The translations under genes were made by a program, and so were the position numbers. From NCBI GenBank assembly GCA_018402135.1, contig JAGYJF010000005.1:186001-250000 (forward strand): a DNA stretch of 64,000 bases. The letters are read 5' to 3'. Below are positions 19,796-27,351 of the stretch, piece after piece (within the stretch, counting starts at the first letter, position 1; each line of letters starts with the position of its first letter). This DNA comes from Flavobacteriaceae bacterium. Lineage in GTDB: Bacteria; Bacteroidota; Bacteroidia; Flavobacteriales; Flavobacteriaceae. Below the pieces are notes generated by a model. The model did not search any database. It had not been told where the DNA came from and saw only the letters and a program-made list of their open reading frames with translations.

Positions 19796-20189
19796 TAGAA
19801 GAGCGCATTTTAACGCTGCGCACCGTTTATATCGCAAAGATTGGAGTTTTGAAAAAAACAACGAAATTTTTGGAAAATGCAATAACCCCAATTATCACGG
19901 GCATAATTATGAACTTATAGCAAGTGTAACGGGAAGCATTGACCCCGAAACCGGATACGTTATAGATGTAAAGATCTTAAAAGATATAATTAAAATGGAG
20001 GTTGAAGATGCTTTCGACCATAAGAACTTGAATCTTGATGTACCTGAATTTGAGAATCTAAATCCAACAGCAGAAAATATTGTGGTAGTGATTTATAACA
20101 AGATCAAAGCTAAATTGGACAAAAACTTAGATTTAGACGTGACACTTTACGAAACACCTCGTAACTTTGTACGCTATTCTGGTAATTAA
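19779..20189 (+). CDS. 6-pyruvoyl tetrahydropterin synthase / QueD family
   Basis: A 136-residue T-fold enzyme. The zinc ligands are H15 (AAHRLY) plus H40 and H42 (NYHGHNY), the catalytic Cys is C34 (GKCNNPN), and the pterin-anchoring Glu is in YETPRNFVRY. The CNNPN-HGHNY pattern is close to PTPS enzymes. In bacteria members act as QueD (CPH4 synthase, queuosine) or in pterin metabolism; no queCEF genes are nearby to decide. Its start lies inside the 3' end of idi, and manA follows after 3 bp. Confidence 0.88.
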   Translation: MRVTVSRRAHFNAAHRLYRKDWSFEKNNEIFGKCNNPNYHGHNYELIASVTGSIDPETGYVIDVKILKDIIKMEVEDAFDHKNLNLDVPEFENLNPTAENIVVVIYNKIKAKLDKNLDLDVTLYETPRNFVRYSGN

Positions 20190-20192
20190 TCT

Positions 20193-21167
20193 ATGAGCTT
20201 ACAATTGTTTTATCCCTTAAAATTTCGACCTATTTTAAAAGAAAAAATTTGGGGTGGCAATAAATTGAAATCAGTTTTAAATAAACCAGCGGTTTCTGAA
20301 AATATAGGAGAAAGTTGGGAAATTAGTGATGTTGAAGGTGATACGTCTATTATTGATAATGGCGAATTTTCAGGAAAATCGCTGCGCTGGTTATTAAATA
20401 GTTTTAGCAGGGAAGTTCTAGGAGAAAAGAATGCGGCCATATTTGGAACCAAATTTCCTTTACTCATTAAGTTTATCGATGCCAAAGAAGACTTATCCAT
20501 CCAGCTACATCCTAATGATGAATTGGCGGCAAAGCGCCACAATTCTTTTGGAAAGACTGAAATGTGGTATGTAATGCAAGCCGATGATAATGCCAATTTA
20601 ATTGTTGGGTTCAATCAAGACATGACTCCTGAAACCTATCTTCAGCATTTGCAATCTAAAACGCTTACCAAAATTTTAAATTTCGAACTTGTAAAAACTG
20701 GTGATACTTTCTTTATTGAAGTTGGTCGTGTGCACGCTATAGGAGCCGGTGTGATGCTGGCAGAAATTCAGCAAACCAGTGATATTACTTACCGGGTTTA
20801 CGATTGGGATAGAGTAGATGACCAAGGGAATGAACGTGAGCTCCACAACGATTTGGCTATAGGTGCTATCAATTTTAAAATGAAGAACAACTATAAGGTA
20901 AGTTATTCAAACCAACTAAATACCTCTAACGAGATGGTAACTTGTCCTTATTTTACAACCAATTACATCGATTTGGCTGGTGAAATTGAAAAGCACAATA
21001 ACCTTGATTCATTTATCATTTATCTATGTGTAGAAGGCGTTTTCACTATAAAAGTAGGTAGTAACATTACTAGAGTTAAACAAGGTGAAACCATATTATT
21101 ACCAGCAGCTATTAAGACTTATCAGTTATCATCTTCTGAAGCAAAATTATTAGAAGTTTATGTTTAG
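20193..21167 (+). CDS. manA: Mannose-6-phosphate isomerase, class I
   Basis: A 324-residue zinc-dependent cupin isomerase linking fructose-6-phosphate and mannose-6-phosphate. The metal motif is DLSIQLHPND with GKTEMWYV. The active-site part is EVGRVHAIGAGVMLAEIQQT followed by ITYRVYDWDR. It is of the short Bacillus/Bacteroidota type. It starts 3 bp after the PTPS gene, so idi, PTPS and manA form one operon despite unrelated pathways. Confidence 0.93.
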   Translation: MSLQLFYPLKFRPILKEKIWGGNKLKSVLNKPAVSENIGESWEISDVEGDTSIIDNGEFSGKSLRWLLNSFSREVLGEKNAAIFGTKFPLLIKFIDAKEDLSIQLHPNDELAAKRHNSFGKTEMWYVMQADDNANLIVGFNQDMTPETYLQHLQSKTLTKILNFELVKTGDTFFIEVGRVHAIGAGVMLAEIQQTSDITYRVYDWDRVDDQGNERELHNDLAIGAINFKMKNNYKVSYSNQLNTSNEMVTCPYFTTNYIDLAGEIEKHNNLDSFIIYLCVEGVFTIKVGSNITRVKQGETILLPAAIKTYQLSSSEAKLLEVYV

Positions 21168-21241
21168 TTGAAATTACCGATTTGTGCACTTTATGAGCCA
21201 CATATTTACTACTTTTGCATCGAAATTAAATAAATCAAATT

Positions 21242-21511
21242 ATGGCTAATAAAAGAAATTTAAAAAAAGATATAAACTACGTTTTGGGCGATATTATTGA
21301 AGCTGTTCAAGTATGGGAACTTACCAATGCTGAAAAAGCCACCAAAGAAGGTGATGCGATAATTGACGAAGCTATTGAAGTTTTTGACGGACTTATTGCA
21401 AAAATAAACGATCGCAGTGTCGAAGACAAGAAAGCTCATTTTAAAGCGATTAATGCTGAGCTTGAAGCCAAAGGTCGCACACTTATCGAAAAAATAAACA
21501 ATTTAGGATAA
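21242..21511 (+). CDS. Conserved hypothetical helical protein (89 aa)
   Basis: A soluble, highly charged, all-helical protein (ANKRNLKKDINYVLGDIIEA...) with no signal peptide or membrane segment. It has regular Glu/Lys/Ala heptad-like stretches (TKEGDAIIDEAIEVFDGLI). I recall near-identical small proteins in other Flavobacteriaceae but know of no function. A TACTTTTG box at 21210-21217 supports independent transcription. It is followed by tRNA-Thr. Confidence 0.7.
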   Translation: MANKRNLKKDINYVLGDIIEAVQVWELTNAEKATKEGDAIIDEAIEVFDGLIAKINDRSVEDKKAHFKAINAELEAKGRTLIEKINNLG

Positions 21512-21516
21512 TTAGA

Positions 21517-21547
21517 TTTGCATATTTAAATTTCTAAATTAAATTTG
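21517..21547 (+). promoter_or_regulatory. Promoter of the second tRNA-Thr
   Basis: TTTG (21517-21520), exactly 19 bp, then TAAATTTG (21540-21547). The tRNA starts 13 nt further on. Confidence 0.7.
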
Positions 21548-21559
21548 CGGTCTATTATT

Positions 21560-21633
21560 GCCGATGTAGCTCAGCTGGCTAGAGCAGCTGATTTGTAATC
21601 AGCAGGTCGTGGGTTCGAGTCCCTCTATCGGCT
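21560..21633 (+). tRNA. tRNA-Thr (UGU), second copy
   Basis: A 74-nt tRNA identical to the copy at 3401-3474 except C to T at the 3' acceptor strand, which makes a G-U pair at the base of the acceptor stem. Anticodon loop TTTGTAA. Monocistronic, with its own promoter and terminator. Confidence 0.96.
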
Positions 21634-21641
21634 CTTTAAAC

Positions 21642-21672
21642 TCCAATACTCAAAAAGTGTTGGATTTTTTTA
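21642..21672 (+). terminator. Terminator of tRNA-Thr
   Basis: TCCAATACT (21642-21650) and AGTGTTGGA (21656-21664) pair around CAAAA, followed by TTTTTTTATTTT. Confidence 0.8.
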
Positions 21673-21701
21673 TTTTATTGGGTAAAGGGACGAGAAGTTT
21701 A

Positions 21702-21720
21702 TCCTGAGCACAGTCGAAAG
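21702..21720. repeat. CCTGAG-CAGTCGAA dispersed-repeat-like element
   Basis: TCCTGAGCACAGTCGAAAG resembles the short dispersed motif TCCTGAGCGCAGTCGAAGG that I recall from many Bacteroidota intergenic regions. One copy only in this window. It lies between the tRNA-Thr terminator and the DUF4369 stop. Confidence 0.4.
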
Positions 21721-21791
21721 AAGTTTCTCTATCGGCACCCTATTTAAGCTCAAGTCTTTAAAAATTATGGGAGTTTTGTTGTGTTGCCAAT

Positions 21792-22487
21792 TTAATCATT
21801 AGGATCCTGTAGTTCGTCCAAAGTTTCCTTTAATTTTATACCATATCGGGATTCCTTAATTTTTGGAGTTAGTGCCTTATAAATCGTATCTAAGTATTTG
21901 ATGTTCACATTGGGTATTTCAGTTAAAGCAAGATATGGAGAAACCTCACTATCTTTATTATTAATCGCAAAATTAATAGTGTAGAGATATTTGTTGGTTA
22001 CTAGTTTGCTATATTGCTCTTCATAAGTCATTATATAGGTTGAATCATCTGATGCTTTTTGAAGTTGGTCTTGAATGAGATCTAAATTTCTATCGTTAAA
22101 TCGCGACATTATTTTTAAATATTCTTCTAGTACTTTTTGTTGTTCAGAACCAGTTACTTTAGCATCAAAAACGAAATTTTTCAGATTAGAATTAACGACA
22201 ATTTCACCTTTGTCAGCAAATATGGCCAATGCATTATTGTCACTTTTACTTTTATTAAGTCGGAGGAATAGTACTTCAGGTTCTGGTAAATCCAGTTCAA
22301 ACTTAAAAGTATTTTTACCATTAAAATACACTGAATCTAGAATTACCATTGTGGAATCTTGAAATTTTTCAAGGTATAAACTACCTTTTTTTAGGTCTTC
22401 GATGGTGCCGGAAATTACCAAATCAGTCGGTTTATTGGTACAGCTGAATATTGTAATAATCGTAAATAAAAAATATAAATTGCGCAT
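21792..22487 (-). CDS. DUF4369-type lipoprotein
   Basis: A 231-residue predicted lipoprotein. I start at 22487 (MRNLYFLFTIITIFSC), which gives a clean type II signal with Cys after IFS, rather than the ATG at 22511. The early part (LVISGTIEDLKKGSLYLEKF) fits the DUF4369 domain that often precedes thioredoxin-like domains in Bacteroidota. Here no CxxC thioredoxin part follows; the rest is helical and charged. Probably anchored in an envelope membrane; function unknown. Confidence 0.65.
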   Translation of the reverse strand: MRNLYFLFTIITIFSCTNKPTDLVISGTIEDLKKGSLYLEKFQDSTMVILDSVYFNGKNTFKFELDLPEPEVLFLRLNKSKSDNNALAIFADKGEIVVNSNLKNFVFDAKVTGSEQQKVLEEYLKIMSRFNDRNLDLIQDQLQKASDDSTYIMTYEEQYSKLVTNKYLYTINFAINNKDSEVSPYLALTEIPNVNIKYLDTIYKALTPKIKESRYGIKLKETLDELQDPND

Positions 22488-22535
22488 TAAGTTTTGTATT
22501 AGAGTTTGCAAATATCAGTTTTATTTGTTGAAAAT

Positions 22536-23801
22536 TTATCCTGCTGCTGCTATTTTCATAAGTTCGGCACAAAGAATTGCGCCGTAGGTTCCAACAACGT
22601 ATCCAAAAACTGCTAATAGAGCGCCTACAGTGGCAAGTGAAGGATGAAATGCAGCGGCTATGACTGGTGCTGAAGCTGCACCACCTACATTTGCTTGACT
22701 TCCGACAGCCAAGAAAAAATAAGGTGCTTTTATTAATTTTGCAACCAATATTAATAAGCCAGCATGAATAGCCATCCAAACCATACCAATCAAAATTAAG
22801 CCGGGGTTTTCTAAAATTTTCCCTAGGTCCATCTTCATTCCAATGGTGGCTACCAAGACATAAATGAAAATACTTCCAATTTTGCTCGCACCAGCGCCTT
22901 CGTAGTTTCTTGCTTTGGTAAAGGAAAGTAAAACGCCAATAAAAGTTGCGATAGAAATTAACCAGAAAAAGCCGCTTCCAAATGAAGACAGTGCACTTTT
23001 CGGATTGCTTACCGATTCAAAGTTAGAAGTTAAAAAGTTCGAAATATGATCCGCTCCAAATTGTGCGATACCAACTGCTACAAAGGCAAACATTAAAATA
23101 ATGATATAATCTGTAAGGGTAGGATTGCGTGTGACACTTTTACTAAAGGCTTCTACCTTATTTTGTAATTCATCAATAGCCGTGTTATCAGCTTTTAGCC
23201 ATTTGTCAATTTTATCTCGTTTTCCAATACCTAGTAAAATTACGGCCATCCAAATATTTGCAACCACAATATCCACCAAAACCATTCCGCCATAGAGTTC
23301 TTGATTGTATTCATAAATTTCTAGCATAGCTGCTTGGTTCGCTCCACCACCAATCCAACTTCCTGCCAAGGTTGCTAAACCTCGCCATACGGCATCAAAA
23401 CCTGAGCCACCGACGGTTTCTGGTGAAAATGTAGAAATAATTAGTATGGCTATTGGTCCGCCAATTACGATACCTATTGTACCAGTGAAAAACATGATAA
23501 GCGCCTTCCAACCTAAATTGAAAATAGCCTTTAAATCTATACTTATAGTTAATAGAACTAAAGAAGCTGGAAGTAAATACCTACTGGCGATATAATAGGT
23601 TTGGGTAGTTTCAGCTGAAATTATATTTAACGAATTAAAAATTGCAGGCAAGAGATAACACATTAAAAGCCCTGGCACTATAGTGTAGAATTTTTTCCAG
23701 AAACCTGTTTTGATAGATTCGGTGTAGAAAACGAATCCTAAACACAGCATTAAAACTCCAAAAACAATGGCGTCGTTGGTAAAGATGGTTGGATAGTTCA
23801 T
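22536..23801 (-). CDS. DUF819 family membrane protein
   Basis: A 421-residue polytopic inner-membrane protein with about ten to eleven hydrophobic helices. It has the DUF819 signatures AGSWIGGGANQAAM and VGSQANVGGAASAPVIAAAF, two Gly-rich re-entrant-like motifs. A cytoplasmic charged loop lies around 195-225. The family is distantly like anion or amino-acid transporters, but no substrate is established. The upstream region is short and contains the ribbon-helix-helix gene on the same strand. Confidence 0.85.
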   Translation of the reverse strand: MNYPTIFTNDAIVFGVLMLCLGFVFYTESIKTGFWKKFYTIVPGLLMCYLLPAIFNSLNIISAETTQTYYIASRYLLPASLVLLTISIDLKAIFNLGWKALIMFFTGTIGIVIGGPIAILIISTFSPETVGGSGFDAVWRGLATLAGSWIGGGANQAAMLEIYEYNQELYGGMVLVDIVVANIWMAVILLGIGKRDKIDKWLKADNTAIDELQNKVEAFSKSVTRNPTLTDYIIILMFAFVAVGIAQFGADHISNFLTSNFESVSNPKSALSSFGSGFFWLISIATFIGVLLSFTKARNYEGAGASKIGSIFIYVLVATIGMKMDLGKILENPGLILIGMVWMAIHAGLLILVAKLIKAPYFFLAVGSQANVGGAASAPVIAAAFHPSLATVGALLAVFGYVVGTYGAILCAELMKIAAAG

Positions 23802-23864
23802 AATTGTTTTTTGTTAGGGCTGCAAAGTACCAAATTTAATATCATAAAAAAAGTGACTATTATG

Positions 23865-24026
23865 TCACTCTTTGTTTTTTGTATTGCGGTTGTGTTCTTT
23901 TAAATATTGAGAGAGCATCCATTCAATTTGGCCATTGGTACTGCGGAACTCATCAGCAGCCCATTTTTCAACGGCTTTCAGGATGTCTTCGTTAATTCGC
24001 AATGCAAAGGCTTTTTTTTGGGCCAT
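23865..24026 (-). CDS. Arc-like ribbon-helix-helix protein (53 aa)
   Basis: A 53-codon gene. The product starts MAQKKAFALRINEDILKAVE and continues KWAADEFRSTNGQIEWMLSQ, the Arc/MetJ pattern of one beta strand (AFALRI) plus two helices with a NGQIE turn. The tail is a basic KEHNRNTKNKE. It should dimerise and bind DNA. It lies 25 bp after a 52-aa gene that itself follows the SPFH gene by 3 bp, forming one operon. No partner toxin is evident. Confidence 0.8.
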   Translation of the reverse strand: MAQKKAFALRINEDILKAVEKWAADEFRSTNGQIEWMLSQYLKEHNRNTKNKE

Positions 24027-24051
24027 GCCTCAATTATTTATAATTTAATTA

Positions 24052-24210
24052 TTACCTATTTTTATTTCTTTCAAATATTACCAGTGTTTGTGCTTGGTTA
24101 ACATGGTGCAATTTCCAACCCTCACGCGCATATTGGTTGAGTAGTTCTTCTAGTTTTTCTGCACGTTTAATAATTCCTAATTTAGGGACAATGGTTCTAT
24201 ACTCTTTCAT
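24052..24210 (-). CDS. DUF4177-like small protein (52 aa)
   Basis: A 52-residue protein reading MKEYRTIVPKLGIIKRAEKL then EELLNQYAREGWKLHHVNQA. The KLEELLNQYAREGWKL helix and the following strand are typical of DUF4177-type mini-domains. It is soluble and basic. The start codon is 3 bp past the SPFH stop codon, which implies tight co-translation. Function unknown; it may bind the SPFH protein or connect it with the RHH regulator. Confidence 0.75.
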   Translation of the reverse strand: MKEYRTIVPKLGIIKRAEKLEELLNQYAREGWKLHHVNQAQTLVIFERNKNR

Positions 24211-24213
24211 TTT

Positions 24214-25074
24214 TTAGTGATTTAAAGTTCCGGCATTTACAACAGGGGAAGCTTCCTTATCACCGCAAAGTACTACCATTAAATTACTAACCATGGCTGC
24301 CTTTCGTTCATCGTCTAAGTCTACAACATTCTTTTTGCTCAGCTGGTCAATAGCCATTTCAACCATACTTACGGCGCCTTCAACAATTTTGTGTCTTGCT
24401 GCTACAATAGCGGTAGCTTGCTGTCTTTTAAGCATGGCATTGGCAATTTCTTGGGCGTAGGCAAGATAACCAATGCGTGCTTCTAGCACTTCAATACCGG
24501 CGATTAATAAACGTTCTTCAATTTCTTTCTCAAGTGCTTCACTTACCTCGTTAACGCTGGATCGTAGGGTGATGTCTTCATCATGACCTTCGTCAGCAAA
24601 ATTATCGTAAGGATACATGCTAGCTAATTTTCTAACTGCTGCATCCGTTTGCACACGGACAAAATTTTCGAAATTGTCTACATCAAAAGCTGCTTTGTAC
24701 GTGTCAAAAACCCGCCAAACCAAAATGGTGCTGATCATTATGGGATTACCAAGTTTGTCGTTTACTTTAAGTCGTTCACTATCGAAATTACTAGCCCTTA
24801 ATGAAATTTTCTTTTTGGTATAAAAAGGATTTACCCAATAGTATCCGTTTTTCTTAATGGTACCAACGTATTCTCCAAATAATAATAGTACACGTGAGTT
24901 GTTTGGTTGCACCATAACAAATCCAAAAGCCAACAAAAGCGAAGCGACTGTTAGTAAGACCATTAACGGATGTCTAAAAGCGACTAACAACGCAATACTT
25001 CCAAAGAACATGGCAATAAACATAAAGAGCATAAAATAGCCATTTGTTGGTACGATAATTTTTTCTTCTTTCAT
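24214..25074 (-). CDS. SPFH/Band 7 domain protein
   Basis: A 286-residue membrane-anchored SPFH protein. Two N-terminal transmembrane helices (about 14-32 and 36-52) are followed by QPNNSRVLLLFGEYVGTIKK, a prohibitin/stomatin-type opening, and a classic SPFH core ending ARIGYLAYAQEIANAMLKRQ. Such proteins form oligomeric rings or microdomains. It heads a three-gene operon with the 52-aa and RHH genes. A TATATTTG box on the minus strand (plus-strand 25148-25155) is a credible promoter. Confidence 0.88.
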   Translation of the reverse strand: MKEEKIIVPTNGYFMLFMFIAMFFGSIALLVAFRHPLMVLLTVASLLLAFGFVMVQPNNSRVLLLFGEYVGTIKKNGYYWVNPFYTKKKISLRASNFDSERLKVNDKLGNPIMISTILVWRVFDTYKAAFDVDNFENFVRVQTDAAVRKLASMYPYDNFADEGHDEDITLRSSVNEVSEALEKEIEERLLIAGIEVLEARIGYLAYAQEIANAMLKRQQATAIVAARHKIVEGAVSMVEMAIDQLSKKNVVDLDDERKAAMVSNLMVVLCGDKEASPVVNAGTLNH

Positions 25075-25375
25075 TTTTATAAATTTTAGGTTGAATCAAT
25101 ATGATACTTAAATGATATCATAAAGATATATAAAAAAATATAATTTGCAAATATAATTTAGGTGGTATATAAAATTAAAATAGCGCTAGATATATAAATT
25201 TGATATTTTATATATCTAAGAGATAATATTAGTTATTCAAAAAGTTAAATATGGAAAATTACCAAACAAAAATGGTCTTTTGGCATGGGATTTGTATTGG
25301 TATGAGTAGTTTATTATGAAACATTATTTTTGAAAATCTTTTTCAAAAAGTTTTGTAATAAGTTGGTTGGTTAGT
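25075..25375. promoter_or_regulatory. AT-rich regulatory region with GATATATAAA repeats
   Basis: An intergenic stretch of about 300 bp. It contains a 12-bp perfect inverted repeat TAGATATATAAA (25187-25198) / TTTATATATCTA (25207-25218), a third GATATATAAA at 25125-25134, and a palindrome ATGATATCAT at 25112-25121. These surround the -7 box of the SPFH gene and are candidate operators, perhaps for its RHH protein. On the plus strand a 22-codon frame (25251-25319) precedes a terminator; I do not call it a gene. Confidence 0.5.
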
Positions 25376-25404
25376 AAAAAGCACCGTGGTTGGTGCTTTT
25401 TTTT
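25376..25404. terminator. Bidirectional terminator at the hydrolase stop
   Basis: AAAAAGCACC (25376-25385) and GGTGCTTTTT (25392-25401) pair around GTGGTT. There are eight Ts on the plus strand and five on the minus strand. It terminates the minus-strand hydrolase gene and possibly a plus-strand transcript. Confidence 0.75.
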
Positions 25405-26335
25405 ATTTATTGAGTTTGTCAATAAAGGTTGTTATAGTTGTGATCAACTCAGGATTTATTTTTCTAAAACCTTCGTTATAGGATTTGGCATTTTCTAAAT
25501 CATCACCATCAATGGTAAACAATACGTGATTCATATTATTTATTATTACGATTTCAGATGTTGGCAAAGCTTCATTTAGTAGTTTTGCTTCTTCAACTGA
25601 AACTTGTAAATCTTTGGTGCCATTCACAATTAGCACAGGTATTTCGAGACTGGAAATGATTTCTGCGGGATTGTATTGCATCCAATTCATCATAAATGGC
25701 TGTAAATCTATGTTGAAAAGGGAAGCTAGCGCTGGGGAATAGTCTGTAGTGGTTTTTCCAGATTTCAAAACACCGAATACACGTTTGGTTTCTTCTATAA
25801 AAAATGGTGCCGTTTTGCCAACTTGTTCCGTGATAACCATGCTTATGTCTTGTCCTGCTCCGGCTAGTGAAATAAATGCATCGGCTTTGCTTGAGGCGAG
25901 CATTCCTACCAAACTACCTTGACTGTGTCCTATTACTATAATATTTTTATACGTATTTTTTTCATTGAAATAATCCACAATACTTTGGGCATCGCTTACA
26001 AAATCGTCAAACATAATATTAGGATCTACCTTGCCATTGAGAATTTGTTTTACCACACGCTTGTCATATCTAAAGGTAGCGATGTTATGTTTAGTTAAGG
26101 CTTCAGCCAGAGATTTAAGCGAATTGCTTTTCATGAAATTCTGATTCCCATTTCTATCGGTTGGTCCAGAACCCGCAATGATGATGGCCAAATTGGTAGC
26201 CTTGTCGTTTGATAATTCAAGTAAGGTGCCATCTATGTGCTCACTAATGGTCAAATCTTGACTTTTGAAATTATCTGTTTGAGAAGAAGCACTAAACACT
26301 TGAAACATAAAAAGTATTGCGAGGATGAATTTCAT
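25403..26335 (-). CDS. Secreted alpha/beta hydrolase
   Basis: A 310-residue protein with a signal peptide (MKFILAILFMFQVFSASSQ) and an alpha/beta-hydrolase core. The oxyanion region is IIIAGSGPTDRNG, the nucleophile elbow is GHSQGS with Ser138, the acid is probably the Asp in NGTKDLQV, and the base is His in NNMNHVLF. It is of the prolyl-oligopeptidase-like or esterase type found in the periplasm of Bacteroidota. Substrate unknown. Monocistronic, with a terminator at its stop codon. Confidence 0.85.
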   Translation of the reverse strand: MKFILAILFMFQVFSASSQTDNFKSQDLTISEHIDGTLLELSNDKATNLAIIIAGSGPTDRNGNQNFMKSNSLKSLAEALTKHNIATFRYDKRVVKQILNGKVDPNIMFDDFVSDAQSIVDYFNEKNTYKNIIVIGHSQGSLVGMLASSKADAFISLAGAGQDISMVITEQVGKTAPFFIEETKRVFGVLKSGKTTTDYSPALASLFNIDLQPFMMNWMQYNPAEIISSLEIPVLIVNGTKDLQVSVEEAKLLNEALPTSEIVIINNMNHVLFTIDGDDLENAKSYNEGFRKINPELITTITTFIDKLNK

Positions 26336-26465
26336 AAAAATGTGTTTACCGATGATTTAAATTATTAAAAACTTTCTTGAATCTAAAGTACGGAAATTCC
26401 TTTTTGATATTGTATTTAATTACAAAATACATGTTAATTTAATTCATTATTTAAGCTTTAAAGCG

Positions 26466-26537
26466 ATGTATTTCATCGATAAAAAGCGATATTTGGTCTA
26501 TAAATGTTAAATATTAATGTATTTCATCGATTAAAAG
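26466..26537 (+). repeat. Direct repeat TGTATTTCATCGAT, 51 bp apart
   Basis: ATGTATTTCATCGATAAAAA (26466-26485) and ATGTATTTCATCGATTAAAA (26517-26536) match at 19 of 20 positions, with starts 51 bp apart. Each contains the dyad ATG-N5-CAT. They lie 33-100 bp upstream of a plus-strand -7 box at 26570-26577, in a 378-bp region (26336-26713) that has no gene. Confidence 0.6.
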
Positions 26538-26569
26538 TGGTTTTAAACGTCATGATTCAAATATAATAT

Positions 26570-26577
26570 TACTTTTG
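26570..26577 (+). promoter_or_regulatory. -7 box TACTTTTG upstream of a possible short RNA
   Basis: An exact TAnnTTTG match. Downstream there is no convincing gene, only CCCTAA/TTAGGG arms (26652-26657, 26681-26686) and a strong terminator at 26687-26713. A transcript of about 130 nt is possible. Confidence 0.4.
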
Positions 26578-26686
26578 AAGTGTACTAAAATTTAGTTTTT
26601 AGTTCAATGGATTAATTAATTAATATTTGCATATGTTGTTGATGTTAGAGACCCTAAATCTACTGCATATATAAAGCAAATTAGGG

Positions 26687-26713
26687 AAACCGAGGTTGAG
26701 GGACCTCGGTTTT
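26687..26713. terminator. Terminator abutting the alkB-like stop
   Basis: AAACCGAGGT (26687-26696) and ACCTCGGTTTT (26703-26713) pair around TGAGGG. The plus-strand T-run (TTTTCTATTTT) is better than the minus-strand one. It may serve both a plus-strand RNA and the minus-strand gene that ends at 26714. Confidence 0.75.
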
Positions 26714-27313
26714 CTATTTTATATGCCTAAAGGTTAAATTAATTCGTGGCTGAATAAACTGTTTTGTTTTTGCAATTTGGTGCAACCAATAGTGTTGCAT
26801 TTCACCTTTCATAATTAAAAGACTTCCATGTTTTAGCAGTAGCTTATATTTTTCATTAGCTAAAGTTCTATGCTTAAAGTGAAATGGCCTTTCCGCACCA
26901 AAGCTTAAAGATGCAATAGCTGGATTAGTTCCTAATTCCTTTTCATTATCAGCATGCCAACCGTTACTGTCCTGTCCGTGGCGATATAAATTAAGAAGTA
27001 CCACGTTAAATGATGTTTCAGCGATTAATTCAATATCGTTTGTCATTTGCTCGAGTAGTGGTGTAAAATTTTGTGGGTACATCGTAATATTTGAATAGGA
27101 ATACGACTTTTGCGTACTGCCATAAAGCGCCGTTAATCGTGGCTGTTTATAAGTTTTTCCATACACCGTAATTTCATCTTGCTGCCATTTAGTGCCGTTT
27201 AGTAAGTTATTGTAGTAGGTGTCTGCGGTTGTCTTCTTGTAAAAATCTGGTATGTAAATAAGCTCTGCATTTGGTAGCTGAAGGCGGGTTTTTTCAGGAT
27301 TGAATAAAGTCAT
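26714..27313 (-). CDS. AlkB-family 2-oxoglutarate/Fe(II) dioxygenase
   Basis: A 199-residue AlkB-like repair dioxygenase, probably reversing alkyl lesions in DNA or RNA. The iron ligands are in GWHADNEKEL (H and D) and MQHYWLHQI (H), and the 2-oxoglutarate Arg is in QPRINLTFR. The substrate lid region KTYKQPRLTALYG resembles AlkB homologues 2 and 3. I start at 27313 (MTLFNPEK) because the ATG at 27361 would run into the divergent gene. No ada-like regulator nearby. Confidence 0.88.
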   Translation of the reverse strand: MTLFNPEKTRLQLPNAELIYIPDFYKKTTADTYYNNLLNGTKWQQDEITVYGKTYKQPRLTALYGSTQKSYSYSNITMYPQNFTPLLEQMTNDIELIAETSFNVVLLNLYRHGQDSNGWHADNEKELGTNPAIASLSFGAERPFHFKHRTLANEKYKLLLKHGSLLIMKGEMQHYWLHQIAKTKQFIQPRINLTFRHIK

Positions 27314-27351
27314 CAAACAATTTTTATCTAAATTAGCTAAAAGAATTGCAA

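Noticed and set aside
22432..22779. 115-codon reverse frame rich in Cys/Ser/Arg overlapping the DUF819 gene
   Set aside because: It overlaps the well-supported DUF819 and DUF4369 genes in another frame and has shadow-like composition.
25251..25319. 22-codon plus-strand frame (MENYQTKMVFWHGICIGMSS...) followed by a terminator
   Set aside because: Too short, no recognisable motif and no clear promoter. The terminator is explained by the convergent hydrolase gene.
26584..26596. ACTAAA-A-TTTAGT dyad resembling the BlaI operator
   Set aside because: Half-site spacing is 1 bp, not 4, so it does not fit the 6-4-6 geometry of the other copies.
26633..26720. A frame reading VDVRDPKSTAYIKQIRETEV through the terminator region
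   Set aside because: It has no start codon in frame and runs through a strong terminator hairpin. Its length is within chance for a gap of this size.
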